Origin: Euptelea pleiosperma
Lineage: Eukaryota > Streptophyta > Magnoliopsida > Ranunculales > Eupteleaceae
DNA length: 64,000 nt
Direction: 5' to 3'
NCBI GenBank assembly: GCA_035048495.1
Contig: CM068546.1
Span: forward strand, 13,770,435 to 13,834,434
Shown: piece after piece, positions 10,083 to 22,648 of the stretch
Layout: every line of letters begins with the position of its first letter
How positions within the stretch are numbered: the stretch's first letter is position 1
Position numbers and translations under genes: made by a program
The notes under the pieces: model-generated
Database searches by the model: none
Told to the model about the DNA's origin: nothing
Seen by the model: only the letters and a program-made list of their open reading frames with translations

Positions 10083-11828
10083 CTATCCTATCCCTTGTCT
10101 AGGTATACCTGTGTAGAACAGGTCTTTCTCAGTGTAGACTGAGAGAAGGGCATTGAGCTCTCTGAGCAGACCGGCAAAAGTACGGAGTTGATCTGGGAGG
10201 GATCGAATCTTCTCAGTAAAGATTGAGAGGGGAGTAGTAGTGGGTTCTCTGACCGTGGTTAGCAGAGCCGCAAACTCATTGAGTTTTACGGGAATGTATC
10301 TGAATGGAGCAGACTCCTGCAGATCAGTAATACCAGAAATATTGGACTTCGAGATGAAGTCAAACTCACAGTGTTCATGACACTTGGATAATATATCTTC
10401 GGGAGAGTCCTGAATTAGACTCTCTACGGCACACGGGTCATCGATATTATCAATGTGGGGTGACGGGTGAAAACTGTTGACCTCTTTCTCGATGTTTCCT
10501 AATGTGATAGGGATGTTCCAATCCCTGCACTCAATATGTTCCTCCTGGGTGGGGATCGGTAGGTCCAGGATAGCGGGAGGCCCATTTTCTAGACACGGCT
10601 CTACGGTGGGAATGTCTGCAACCAGTGCAGAGGTAGAATCATCAGAGATAGAGATGGAACTGAGTTCCTCTATGCTCGGTCTAGAAGTTGGTGCTGTTAA
10701 GGGCACCATAGATGGAGACACGGGTTCATCACTATTATTGCACAATCCAAGGGAGGTGGGGAGGAACGGTAGATCTATGACAGCAGGGATCCTACGATCG
10801 AGACAAAACTCAGTGTCATGATGATCATCTTCAGGGTTCAGGTTAGAAGCAGCAGTGGGAGAGTGAGAAATAGGTTGCTCTGAGGTAGGTTCAGGATGTG
10901 GTGCTTTTAAAGGCACCGAAGAAGGAAACACTGGCTCCTCAATAGTCTGGCTCGATCTAGGGGTGGGTACAACTTCTATTTCTTTCTCACAATGGTGGTA
11001 CTGGGTCCAATTGTGCGGCTCCTCATTATAGACAGTGGCCATATCATTCTCCTCAGGATAGGCTATTGGTGGACTAGTGAAGTTGACTTCCTCTCTCTCA
11101 TTTTCTAATTGAACTAGACGTTGCTCATAGCTCTCCATAGATTGCTGTTGTTGGTGCTCTAGCTGGGCAATGTACTTAGAGAGAAGGTCCTCTAGACCAG
11201 GGTTAGTAGCCAACGGAGGTAGTTCAACCAAGGGGAGCTGAGGTGCCACCTCTTGATTGTAGTCCGACTAGGTATGAAAGTTGTAAGGCAAAGTGGAGTC
11301 TGGGACTAGTTGCTGACTCTGAAAATCCTGAGGGGCCCACTGTTGATTAGAATAGTCATTCTGTGGATATGACGGGTACTGGGATTGCGAGTATTGCCAG
11401 TCATACTCTCCATTGGGTTGATGGAACCCGGAAGGATAATTATCCTGCGGTAGTTGCTGCGGGATAGTAGACTATTCCCAACCAAAGTTATGGTGACTCC
11501 TATCATCCGGATAGTAAGTGTTGTCATAGGAGGTCTGCATTGGAGATGGAAAGGTACAGACATCTTGCTGGATAGGAGGGTAATATCCTACAGAGTGGGA
11601 ATGGTACACAGGTTGCTGAACTGCGGCACGAAGGGCAGAGACTGAATTTTTAAGTTCTTGGAGTACAGAATTGTACTCCGGATCTCTGTGATTATCATAC
11701 CCTGTAGAAGTGTGCGAGACTGGAGTATCATGATGATACGCAGAATTGTCATACCATTGTTGAGAGTGATCACCTCGATTCTCACAGAAACTGTAGTAGG
11801 TCTCATACAGAGGCTGTTCATCTGCCAT
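10083..11828 (-). pseudogene. Gag-like polyprotein frame of element A, two in-frame stops
   Basis: One 582-codon frame starts at 11828 (MADEQPLYETYYSFCENRGD) and ends at 10083, broken by TAG at 11474-11472 and 11270-11268. The N-terminal third is rich in Tyr, Gln and Asn (YPSYPQNDYSNQQW-type), like the region before the conserved part of Athila-type gag. A short coiled-coil-like stretch, GLEDLLSKYIAQLEHQQQQS, resembles the LEDLL(x)KY segment of those gag proteins. The C-terminal half is acidic, low-complexity and Ser/Pro-rich. I see no CCHC zinc knuckle and no enzyme domain. Element B has a collinear frame (28193-26682), so the sequence was kept in both lineages. Read as host genes, the two open pieces would be false calls. 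Confidence 0.65.
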
Positions 11829-13601
11829 TAGAGGCGATAGAGGGGTGCGGTGGACTAACTCTCAGATCGAGTCAGTAAAAGGTTAAGGCAGGTCCAACCG
11901 GGCTTCTACTTGAAAAAGCAAGCCCAAATTTGGCAAAAAGTTGCCAAAAGGAGACACTAGAGTAGTGATTCTAAATGATGCACACCAAGCACAGATAATC
12001 CTATTCTAAGCAATCAGGATATATTGTAGGCATTATCTTGTTAGTTTTGGGGCTAGAGTAGATTATGACAGTGGGCGGACCACTGGTTTATCTTTTAGCC
12101 GCCGGACTAACTGTTTGCACTCAGAGATTCTCACCAGGCTACACTCTTCAGAGCGAATCCTTTAGTACTAACTCTAGTCAACAACAAGGCAATCCGAAGC
12201 CTAGACAGACGTGCGGCACAATGGCTGTCTTAAGTACGTCCCAGACTAACCGGATTGGTCAAGTGTATAAGAAGAGTGTTCCCTCGGGTTAAGCTAGGGT
12301 TGGTGCGTGTTCCTAGTCCACACGTAACTAACCGCCGAATAGTACAAGATGCCACGTCGAGCTCAGTGTACTTGAGTAGCAGGAACTTATGGGTGTGTTA
12401 GACAACAGGGACCCGCGCTCGTGGTCTTATTTCGATTGGATGTTAAGCGGGTTCGCTTTGTGTGGATTTTTCCTCGAACACCGGGCTAATTGGCTCTACT
12501 TCTTGATTCTTTTTAATTAAATGGAGCCTTGGGATCAAATTAGTTGGAATGATGATGTGGGTGATGAAATCCCACCAGTTTCAATTTGGAGCTGGGTCTG
12601 CTCTCTTAGAGTTGATTGATTAACGGCCACGCCACGCAAGTCGAAGAATATGGATGCGAAAGCAAATAGACAAGCGGCAATGATGCACCTAATAACACCG
12701 TATCGCACTCAAGGCGAGGATAGAGACTTATCTCCCGTGGGCCACGCCACGGGGTCGCCTCCGTGGGTTAGAGAGGGGTATCCTAATGGGCTTGGGCCCG
12801 ACTTTACCTCTTTGAGCTTTCGCTCTCTACCCACACTGGATCGTGTTCCTGTAGAAAAGTTAGATCGCACGGTCTAGGTATTCGGGATTCTATTTGGAAG
12901 ATCCTTGCCTTTTTAGGGTTCACAGAACACGTATTGGATTTAGGCAAGTTTTTGAATTAGTTTCCAAATTCGAGATGGGTTAAAATTTAGGAATTCCTAG
13001 ATTTGGAAAATACCTAGATTGGAATGTTTCCCGAACTGTGTAGATCTTCCAAGAAAGATTTGATTGCGAGATCCCTTATAATTTTGGGAAATTTCCCAAA
13101 ATTGAAATTCTGCTAGATTTGGGGCGTTTTCTTTTGCAGACTTTTCCAAATTCGGAAGATTTCTAAAGATAGAAATTCTTCTAAAGAGGAAACTTCTAAG
13201 AGGGGAAACCCTAATTAAGCAGAGTTTCAAGATTTTGGAATCTTTCCAAAAATTGCAAATCCTTGATTGGTGATTTCTAAAAATCTGCAGAATATGAAAC
13301 CCTAATTTTTTTGAATTTTGAATTTATTATTTTTTTTGGTAATTTCCACTTAATCTAGGGTTTCTAAAAAACCCTAGAACAAGATCTAGCAGTTATTTGG
13401 AAAGCAGTTAAAATTTCTAAATTATTACAAATTTCACTCGGCCTTCCGAGGCATTAAAAATAGTAATTTAAAAACTGCTAAAAATCAACAAATACAAAAA
13501 ATAGAAAGTTTCCCGAAAAGGCAGGCTGTCCAAATTGAGCAGCTTTTCGCTTCAGCAACTTTCCAATTCCGTCTTTACGTCCTTTTTCGCACTTCCGTAC
13601 A
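11829..13601 (-). other. Internal leader of element A between primer site and gag
   Basis: Non-coding leader collinear with 28194-29723 of element B: shared CAGTGGGCGGACCACTGGTT near 12070 and CCAGACTAACCGGATTGGTCAAG near 12241. No convincing frame. Conservation between the two elements makes packaging or dimerisation signals possible, but none is recognised. Confidence 0.5.
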
Positions 13602-13621
13602 CCCGAGATGCAGCGGCGCCA
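13602..13621 (-). promoter_or_regulatory. Primer-binding site of element A, tRNA-Asp type (diverged)
   Basis: Two bases after the 5' LTR end (...CTTTCA, then AA) the minus strand reads TGGCGCCGCTGCATCTCGGG. The first nine bases match the complement of plant tRNA-Asp 3' ends (TGGCGCCGTTGCC...) and later positions differ. Element B has a better match at the same place. Confidence 0.7.
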
Positions 13622-13623
13622 TT

Positions 13624-16600
13624 TGAAAGTAGGATTTTTCCGTGTCGTTCGTTACGGAAACCCCAATCTCAACACATTTTTAAATTATCCGAGACTTTAA
13701 TCCTGCAAAATTAAACAGTTCTTGCACAGTGGAAAGTCGGAGTCGTATCCGCACTCGGGATTAGTCAGATTAACGCGAATACGAACAAAAATTGACGGAC
13801 TATCACAAGAAATAATAGATAAAAACAAACTTCATCATTCATTAATCAAAATGTCCTTACAATATCTGAATAAAAATGAGCAATAATCAAAACTAGACTA
13901 CAAAGCATTCTAGAGAGAGAAAGAGAGATAGAGAGAGAAAGAGTGAAAAATAGAGAAAAGTAGAGAAGTGGAGATTAAGAGAGAGAAAGTGAAAGTTTTA
14001 GAGCGAGAAAGTAGAAATATAGAGTGGAGAGGAGAAGAGAGAAAAGGGATTTTTAGAGAGAGAGAGAGAACTAGAAAGATAAAAATAAAGGAGAAGAAAT
14101 TACCATGAAACTTACCCTTGGAGGATAAGCTGGTGAGCGAAGATCGGTTTATGAGAATGGCCATTGCAGGCCGTAGGATTGACTGTGTGCATGTTGCTTA
14201 GTTGCAGCCCGGTGTTTGGAGAGGAACTCATGGAAGGATGAAGATATGAGGTGGTTCAAGCCATGTGGCTGTTAGTGCACCGAACTTGGCAGCAAGTGAA
14301 AGCTTACCTGCTAGTACGCATGAAGAAGATCGATTCAATTGAGCACATGATCGGCCATGCACTTGAGATACATGTGATGGTGATGACAGGTTCAGACCTT
14401 CAGGTGAGACGCCTGAAGGTTGAGATCTGGCCGGTGCTTCACCGGAGTTGCAGGTGCTGGCTTTGTTGCTGGCAGCAACTATTGAGTAGAACCTGTGCCT
14501 TCAACAGTGGATGGAAGAGATGCTGTGTACACACGAGGTATACCTGCAAGTTGCAGGTTTAATGGTGGAGAATGAAGGGAGAATGGAAGAAACGGTTGGG
14601 ATAGGTGAGAGAAGAAGAGAAGGGTGGAAGACGGCCAAGGTGTTGTGTTCACGGACTGCTCTTTTGCAGGCCGTAACAATGGTGGTGAAGGCGGAGAAAA
14701 GAAGGTACAGCCAAGGGGAGACCTTGCTGGTGCGTCTATTGGTGGCTGGAGAAAACTAGCAGCAACGGAGTTGCAGGCTGCAACGTGCAGCAGATGGGTG
14801 AAGAGGTGGTTCCAATTGAGGAAGATCTCCACGTATAGTTGCCTTGTAGCAGTCCGTTAATGCAAGAGAGGACGATTTGCTAGATGGTGCAAGAGGAGGG
14901 GATCTCAATCGCCTTAGAGTAGAGGTACTGGTCCATTAGGATGAAAGATGGTAAACAGTTTGCTGTTGACGGAGTTGCTGGTATGCAACTCCGACGATCA
15001 ATGGAGATGATGGTGTTGTAGATCGGTTGGAGGAGAAGTGGAAGAGGAGCTGGCGAACCTTGGGAGGGAGACGAGGCACAAGGGCGGAATCTCACAGGCT
15101 GAGACACAGGCAGAGGCAGTGCTGCTACAGATGTTAGAAGAGGTAGGAATGGTTCGCCGGCCGGAGTTGCAGGTTTGCAACTCCGGCAAAAGCAAAAGAA
15201 GAAGAAGAAAAAGAAAGAGGAGAAGAAGAAGAAAGAAGAAGGAAGAAGAGAAGGAAACGAAGAGGAAGAAGAAGGATAGGAGGAGAGGGGGAGAAAGACG
15301 TGCTGGCGGTGGAGACGACGACCGGAGTTGCCGTCTGCAACTCCGGCGACGATGCAGAGGAAGAAGAAGACTAAGAAGAAGAAGAAGAAGAAGAAAACGA
15401 AGAGGAAAAAGAAGGATAGGAGGAGAGGGGGAGGATCCTTACCAGCTCGCTGTGGTGAGGACGGTGGTGGCGCTCGGTTCGCTGGCCGGAGTTGCAGACC
15501 TGCAACTCCGGCAACAAAAAAAAGAAAACGAAGAAGAGGAAGAGGAGAAGAAGAAAAAGAAGAAGAAGTAGAAGAAGGAGAAGAAGAAGAAGAAGAAGAA
15601 GAAGAAGAAGAAGAAGAAGGAGAAGAAGAAGAAGAAGAAGAAGAAGAGGGGGGCGTTCCACCAGCTCGCCGGCGATGGCACGCCGGAGGAGAAGAAGAAG
15701 GGGAAGGGAAAGAGGAGGAAAGGGTGTCCGAGCGGGGGCCCGAGGGGAGAGAGCCGAAGGGTTTTTAACCCTCTCCTTAAGTAGAAACTGTGGGTTTCTA
15801 AACTTAGAAACTCACGGTTTCTAAAAAAATTTTATTTTTTATTATTTTTTTTATTTTTTTATTATTATTTTATTTTCATTTTTATTTTTGAACCAGGGGT
15901 TTTGCGGGCTTGGGCTCGAGGTTAATGGGCTGTTTGGCCATGACCACTAGGCCAAGAGCTGATGCCACGTGTTGGCCAGTGGTTGGCCGAGAGATGACGC
16001 CACGAGTCGGCCAGTGGTTGGCCAATGGGAACGCTAAAAATCGTGGGCCCAGAGTGCATCGGCCATGGGCCAGAAGGTAGGTGAAAAGGATAGTGGGTCA
16101 CTGGGCTCGATGGATGTGGGTTAGGGTGCGTTTGGTTGCCAGGGGAGAAAAATGCATTTTCCCCTTGAAATACCCATCAAGGAAAAAATGTATTTTCCTT
16201 TCTTCGGAAATCGAGCTCTACGCTCTCAGCCACAATCAATCATCTGAGGCATTTCTCTACAATTAAACCTGCCTTAGGGACTGATATTTTACAATGGAGA
16301 TCGGGTGGTTGATAGGATGGATGATCGACTGATCGGTAGCACGATCGGATGGTCGGATGCATAGAATTGATAGATCAGATGGCGATCTATAGAGATTCAA
16401 TGGCCCGATGGAAGATCCAACGGTCAAAAAGCTAAGGGAGATGAGACAGAGCCAATGAGCAGGAGTTCTGGGGTTAAGTCAATAGATTCGAGGACCGAGA
16501 AATGAAGAGAGAGAGAATAAGGAGAGATGAGAGAGAAAATATCAGAAAAAGTATTGGCAGAGGGTCATGAACCCTGGTTTTCCATTGTTCTTCACTTGAG

Positions 16601-17064
16601 CTTTGCCAGTAGAGCAGGCCATCATTTGATGTGGCTTTAAATGCTTTGGTCCTTCTCTTGGTTATCAGCTCTCCCGCTATCGTGGTTCCTTGGGCCAGCT
16701 CTTCGATCCCCTTGTTCAGCCCGTAATAGGCTCATATCTTCTAGACATAGCCTGTGGACTCTTTAAGCTTTGATAATGGGCTTTCATGATTCATGTGGGA
16801 CCACAAGTCTCGAGAATCATCCAATCAGGGTTTCCTGCGACAGAAGAAGCACGTAATGAGACTTAATCAGAACGGCTTAATATCTAAACTTCTAAAAATG
16901 TGTTTAATGCATGCAAATATACCATTTCGTTCAGAAAAGTGTGTTCTACGCAATGAGATAGACTCTTACATAGAAAAGTGGATAATTAGAGCAGTTTTAC
17001 GTAGGAGAGTGCGATAATGCTAAAAGGATAATTGCTTAAAATAAGCACTTTTGAGCGAATATCA
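13624..17064 (-). repeat. 5' LTR of element A
   Basis: 3441 bp, collinear and nearly identical to 4635-8098. Visible differences include shorter (GAA)n tracts, a few transitions, a slightly longer A/T run near 15840-15890 and ATCTAAACTTC for ATCTTC near 16885. As the minus-strand 5' LTR it should hold the promoter. No TATA box stands out with confidence. Confidence 0.9.
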
Positions 17065-17474
17065 TACTACCCTTGTGAAATCGTCGATATTTGCACTACC
17101 TCCCGATGGTTTCACTTTGTTGGGTTTCCCCCACTGCAACTTTTCTTGGTTGACCTTAAACGGACGGTCTAATTTTTCTTCTCAGGACCAAATTGTCCTT
17201 TCTTTTTAAAATTATGAAAAGACTTGTTGTCTGCTTTTTCAAAATTACCTGACCCGCATTAATGTTGGCGTACTTCTATTCGAACCCCTTATCATCGACA
17301 CTTGGTCTCACCACTTGGATCATTTATTATAGATAGACGGTTCATATTTTCTTACAGAAAAATAAAATCTGAACCATCCATCAAGTGACCTACAAAATTT
17401 TGCTACGTGTATATTGGTAGAACTTATCTTTTTGGTGGTTTTCTAACCATTGGATTTGAGTTGTTTTCATGAAA

Positions 17475-17790
17475 ACCCATGTCAGTGGCACACTATTGGA
17501 TACCACTTACCGTATGGATGTTAGGCCCATCCCCAAGTGGACCCACATACCAAAAGTAAGTACGCTTAGTGATTTTTAAGTGTTGGATTCCAATCATATT
17601 CATGGGTTGATTTTTAACCATGCAACTCTAACATTATTTGAGGTACAATGATCCAAAGGTTTGAAATCACTAATCAGGCTGATTTTGGGTATGTAGGCCC
17701 ACCTAGGGGTGGGCCAAACATCCATAAGGTCAGTGGTCTCTAGATGAATGCCACGTGGTTTCATATTGAAGGCGGGAACATCGATCACCA
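17475..17790. mobile_element. Foldback MITE inside the MULE
   Basis: TACCGTATGGATGTTAGGCC and GGGCCAAACATCCATAAGG face each other around inverted AAAGTAAGTACGCTTAGTGATTT and AATCACTAATCAGGCTGATTTTGGG blocks. A GCCACGTGG motif sits at the right arm. Boundaries are approximate. Confidence 0.6.
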
Positions 17791-17939
17791 TGGCGACATG
17801 ATCTACTCAATGGTTTCTTCTTCGGCATACCCATTAGTTTAAAGGAGATGGAGAAGAACATAATGGCCAAGAAATACATGATCTACTCTCAGACGATCAG
17901 CGATGACAGATGTCCTTCGTCAACATTGATGAGGGGCCA

Positions 17940-18310
17940 CCGTATGAGCCACGTGGAGAGTAAAACTTGCCATGACCACTGAAGGTCAGGGAGGCCCTTA
18001 ATATGAGCCACGTGGTACACTCTTAGAGGATGCTGACCTTATGGATGTTTGGCCAATTCCTAAGTGGACCTACAAACCAAAAATCAACCTGATCAGTGAT
18101 TTCTAGCATTTGGATCTTTTTGCCCAAATAATGGTACATAATGCTCAAATTAATATGGTTAAAATCAACCCATGAAAACAACTTCATCTAATACTTAAAA
18201 ATCACTGATCATGTTGATTTTGGGTTTATAGGTCCACCTAGGGATTGGCCGAAAATCTATATGGTCAGTGTCCACTAAGAAATTGCCACATGGCGGGCAA
18301 TCTAAATTCA
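17940..18310. mobile_element. Foldback MITE inside the MULE, second copy
   Basis: It carries GAGTAAAACTTGCCATGACC, GAGCCACGTGGTACACTC and GCTGACCTTATGGATGTTTGG on the left, with the inverse ending CCACATGGCGGGC on the right. It is the same family as 57438-57767. Boundaries are approximate. Confidence 0.6.
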
Positions 18311-18824
18311 CCTTTTTTCTCCCAACTAAATCTGAAGCATCCGTCAATCATAGGGACAAATCTAGTCTGCAAAGTATGCAAACATTGTATCCACCATTGA
18401 ATACTCCTTGGAAAAAGTGTTTTTAATGTATAAAATATTTAATTTTGAAAACATTGAAATAACACATTTTTCAAGGGACATCCAATAGTTTTAACAATGT
18501 TTGCATACTTTAAGTCTGCACACCATTGCAGACTCGATTTGTCCTAATTACAGGTGGTCAACTACGTGGCAAGAGGGAGTGTTTTAAATTGAAGAGATGG
18601 GGTACGGCATAATAATGATAGGACTGTAAGTACGGTTGGCATTTTCGTAATTGTGAAAAGGAAATGGCATTTTGGGCTTGAAATCAAAAGTTAAAAAAGA
18701 CCGTTTAAGGTCAACGAAGAAAAGTTGTGGTCAAAGGGGAAAACGCCACAAAGTGAAACCACCAAGGGGTAGTGCAAATATCGACAATTTAACAGGGAGT
18801 AGTACAAAATTTCCCTTATTATAA

Positions 18825-19366
18825 TTGGTAACATGTTTGAGGAACAGAGTTCAATTTGCAAAGACCAAAGGCAATGATCGATCAACTCAAGTTGCAAAAT
18901 AACCCACATTCTCAACCTTACAAAGTGGGTAAATGATGATACGAAGATCAAGATCACAAGAAGGTGTTTCGTTTCATTCTTAATCAGGTTATATTTGATG
19001 AAGTGTAGTGCGGTGTTCTCCCAATGAAAGCAACTCGATCAAATTTTTTTAGACAAACCTTGGATGTATGGTTTAGGTGTGCTACTTGACGGAAGAGCAA
19101 ACACTTGTTCTCTTAAGCGCAAAGGGAAAGACATCACTTTGAATTCTTCAATCCGTTTAAACACTTAGAATTCTTCAATCCGTTCAAACCCTTTGAATTC
19201 TTCACCAAAAATCAGCCCATTGATTCATCTTCTATGTGGGTCCGCTAAAATGGTTGTCCACCGATCCTGACCCATTAATATATGGTATTAATTAGAATTT
19301 TTAACTCTTTATATGGTAGAAAATCTTATTTAACAACTATTCATAATCAAAAGCTATTGAAAAACA
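18825..19366. other. Intergenic, nothing assigned
   Basis: Between the MULE and the Helitron. It includes a short direct repeat around GAATTCTTCAATCCGTT (19140-19200). The minus-strand open frame 18691-18957 overlaps the MULE end and looks spurious. Confidence 0.4.
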
Positions 19367-20667
19367 TCTATATATCTATACTATAGCAGAGAAGCGAGCA
19401 GCGTCCTTCTCTCTCCTCCACATCAAGTTGACGTGGCACTCTCCTCATGCAGAGTGCCATGTCAACAACCTAAAATTCTCTTTCCTCTCTCATCCACTTG
19501 ACTCTACCCTATCTTTTTTGTCTTTTCCAAAAATACTCCTTGACACTTTAAGTAATGCACCTCAAACATTAAGGACTTTTTAGACTTTCTAACCAATTCA
19601 ATTTATTTTTCTTTAAAATCTCAATTATTTATTCCTTAATTCTCTCTTTCATTCTTAAATTATTTATTCCTGCATTCTTAAATTCGTCTTTCTCAACGTC
19701 TCTTAACACCCTTTTATTTGTCAAAACATAACATTCACAACCTTCTATTTATGTTTCAATCAAAACGTTTATCCCATTATGGCCTTCTAATGGCTTTCCA
19801 TCTCCTTCCTTCAATTTTCACAACATTCTATTTTTGTTTCAATTGAAACATTTTTCCATTAACATCCCTTCCATTATTGACATCTAATGCCTCTCCACAT
19901 TTCGTTAATAAATAAATGTCCATTTAATTAGCCATTAATTTAATCATATATAAATATTAGGGTTTAGGCAGGGTTCTCACATTTTCTCTCACCGACTGAG
20001 CTTTTTCAAATGACGAAGACACAAAAGTAGGAGAAAAGCCAATATGGTTCGATATCTTTACCATCTCCTCTAAAATTTTTTTTTCCTTCAATGAGTCGTC
20101 TCTGCTGAATACTTGATTTGGGCATCTAAAAGAATTGTTATTTAATTATTTACATTCATATTTATGTTTAGACTCTAGAATAATTGTTTGTTTATTTGTA
20201 GAGTTTCAATTTTTTAGGATTGTATAAATCTTTGAAGGTAAAAATGAATATTATGAATTTTTTTATTTTCTTCCATTGTTAACCATTTTTTTTAATTTTC
20301 TTATCATGTTTTACAGGCTAAGGGGATGTTGTTGAAGATAACGAAGAGAGGATTGTGAATAAAAATAATATGAAGATGGGGAGAACTGATGAAAGGGTCG
20401 TCACTATTATGGACATAGTGGATGTGCTGTTGTGCGATGCTTGAATGTAAATATGAAGATTATAAAAACTTATTTTTTATTTTCTTTTGGTGTTAGCAAT
20501 TTTTTTCATTTTCTTATCATGTTTAGAGAGGATGAAGGGAAAGAGAATAGTTAAGCAATTTTTCTGTATTATTTCCTACTACAATTAGATGTAGATATAA
20601 AAATTATTTATTGTTAGTTTGTATTTTCTATTTCCACCCGTGCTTTAGCACGGGCTTTCATTACTAG
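19367..20667 (+). mobile_element. Non-autonomous Helitron
   Basis: It begins TCTATATATCTATACTATAG and ends with hairpin CCCGTGCT/AGCACGGG (20637-20644 and 20647-20654), nine bases and CTAG (20664-20667). Host bases are A on the left and T on the right, with no target duplication, as known for Helitrons. At 1.3 kb it has no Rep/helicase frame and is a passenger copy. The TC start, CTRR end and 3' hairpin are all present, so the call is firm. Confidence 0.85.
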
Positions 20668-22118
20668 TTTAGATGAATAGGACTTCCGTTGCAGTCCATG
20701 CAAAGGACTCTCATGGCCCTACATATTAAAGATACTTGCCAAACATAGATGGAGTCAATGCAAGATTCTTGCCAAATACGTATGGAGATGACCATGCCTT
20801 AATTGAGATGACCATTGATATTCGCTTAAAAGTGCTTATTTTAAGCCATTATCCTTTAGCGTTATCGCACTCTCCTACGTAAAACTTTCATATTTATCCA
20901 CTTTTCTACGTAAGAGTCTCTTTCATTGCGTAGAATGCACTTTTCTAGACGAAATAGTATATTTGCATGCATTAAATACATTTCTAGAAGTCTAGATATG
21001 AAGTCGTTTTGATTAAGTCTCATTACGTGCTTTTCGTTATTGTGGGAAACCCGATCGGGCTATTCTCGAGACTTGCAGGCCCACGATCAACCATAGAAGC
21101 CATTATCAAAGCTTAAAGAGCCAACAGGCTATGACTAGAAGATATAGGCCGAATACGGGTCAAGTCAGAGGATCGTAGAGCTAAAGCGAGAACCAAGAGA
21201 GAGGCAAAGCTAAAGACTAAGAAATAGACAAAAGTGATTCAAAGCCGCATCAAATAACATAAAATGATGGCTTACGTGATTGGTGAAAGCCGACTGAAGA
21301 TGACATTGAAGATAAGGGTTCAGGACCCTCCGCCAGCTCTTTTGCCTTTATATTTACTCTTTTCTCCCTCTTTTCTCTTCCATCTCTCTAAACCCTAGCC
21401 CCTTAGATCATATCATCCTACCATTAGATCCTCAAATCGACCATCCGATCTTCAGATCGATTATCCTAACCCTCCGATCTCCATCATCTAACCTCTAATC
21501 TCCTCTCCTCTAGCTCTATCACATCTCCCATAGCTTTTCCACCGTTGGATCATCCATTGGACCATTAGATCTTCTATTGGACCGTTGGATCTCTCTAGAT
21601 CTATCATTCTCCTATCTGGGCCATCCACTCTCTCATTATCCTAGTGGCCACTAGCTTACCTATCCTTAGGTCTATTATCTTGTTGGCCTATTGGCCGACA
21701 TGTGGCATGATCAATATTGGCCCATAACTCACTATCCTATGGCCTATCCACTAGCGAGCCCACGGCCTGACACCAATTCTTGGCCAATTAGCCACTATCA
21801 TCTAAGGCCCATGACCCCATTCACCTTGAAGCCCATGGCTTCATTAACATGTACAAGCCTTGCCCGTGGGAGAAAAGGTCATCATTGACCTATTCTCCCT
21901 CATCCTAACCATTCCCACATCTCTCTATCCTAGTCACCCCCTAACCTTAACCCTAAGAGATATTAAATATCTCTTCCATCTCATTCCCATGACTCACTTC
22001 CCTCATATTTCTCTCCCCTTCTTGCTGCTCTCTCTCAAATCTATCATGGAGTCGTCAAGGTGTTGTTCCAGCCAACCACTGGTGGTCTTCATCAACACTA
22101 GACTTGTATTTGTCCTCA

Positions 22119-22145
22119 CCGGAGTTGCAAAACCTACAACTCCGG
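22119..22145. other. LTR C hairpin, GGAGTTG family
   Basis: CCGGAGTTG (22119-22127) and CAACTCCGG (22137-22145) with a longer centre GCAAAACCTA. Same arms as the LTR A hairpins. Confidence 0.7.
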
Positions 22146-22547
22146 CCGATCTACCATCCCACTTTCTTGCTGCCCAAGTGGCAGATCTGCAACTCCACAA
22201 GCTTCGGGCTCCATCACCTCCACCTTCTTCTTTCAAACGTTGCTGGCCCGTGTTCCTCACGGACCTGCAACTGATCTTCATAGGTTTTGCACACTGGCCA
22301 AAGTTACATCCTCCTCTTCCTCCCCAGAAGCTGCTGGTGTGTCTTTTACCCGAGAAGCCTCGCCGCTTGTGAGAATGCCTGGAGCACCTCAAGTGCAGCG
22401 TCTCCACCTTGCTGAACATACTAGCATTCTCACCTCCCACCATGTTGTTGCCGCTCTTCAAAAGAAAGGCCAGACAGCACCGTCTCGGCCTGATCTTTTA
22501 GCAGATTGGTTCCACATCTGCTGGCCGGGGTTCTCCCGTTCATTACC

Positions 22548-22569
22548 GGAGTTGTAGACCTACAACTCC
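22548..22569. other. LTR C hairpin with compensatory change
   Basis: GGAGTTGTAG (22548-22557), loop AC, CTACAACTCC (22560-22569). Compared with LTR A (GGAGTTGCAG-AC-CTGCAACTCC) both arms changed so that pairing is kept. Confidence 0.75.
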
Positions 22570-22648
22570 AGTCGAGCTCCTCACCTCGTGGCTCATTTCT
22601 CCTTCACAGGTAAAACTTGCAATGGCAGGATCTCTCCTTGCTGACCTC

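Larger units (their letters stand above)
4635..17064 (-). mobile_element. LTR retrotransposon A, gag-only, complete, nested in a MULE terminal repeat
   Basis: Read on the minus strand the element is 5'LTR (17064-13624), primer-binding site, gag-like frame, polypurine tract, 3'LTR (8098-4635). Both LTRs start TGATATTCGC and end CCTACTTTCA. A perfect 5-bp duplication TACTA (4630-4634 and 17065-17069) flanks the element. The 5.5 kb interior has a gag-like reading frame but no protease, reverse transcriptase, RNase H or integrase that I can find, so it must depend on enzymes supplied elsewhere. The tRNA-Asp-type primer site is usual in the Athila/Tat side of Ty3/gypsy, which suggests its origin. 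The LTRs are near identical by eye, so the insertion is young. Confidence 0.9.
4619..18815. mobile_element. Mutator-like (MULE) non-autonomous element, interrupted by LTR element A
   Basis: The ends GAGAAATTTTGTACTA... and ...AGTAGTACAAAATTTCCC are inverted repeats, flanked by a perfect 9-bp duplication TTATTATAA (4610-4618 and 18816-18824). The inverted repeats extend about 125 bp: right of the nested insertion, GTCGATATTTGCACTACC and GGTTTCACTTTGT (17085-17125) are mirrored at about 18700-18800. Removing LTR element A leaves about 1.76 kb. That remainder holds two copies of the foldback MITE family and no transposase. Nine-base duplications with long terminal inverted repeats are the hallmark of the Mutator superfamily. 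Confidence 0.85.

Noticed and set aside
10083..11249. A 388-codon minus-strand frame as a host gene
   Set aside because: It is the C-terminal two-thirds of the gag-like frame of an LTR element with clear LTRs, TSD and primer site, and a collinear relative sits in element B.
21860..22557. Overlapping frames of 105-170 codons at 21.9-22.6 kb
   Set aside because: They sit in solo LTR C, overlap on opposite strands and owe some of their length to the GGAGTTG hairpins.
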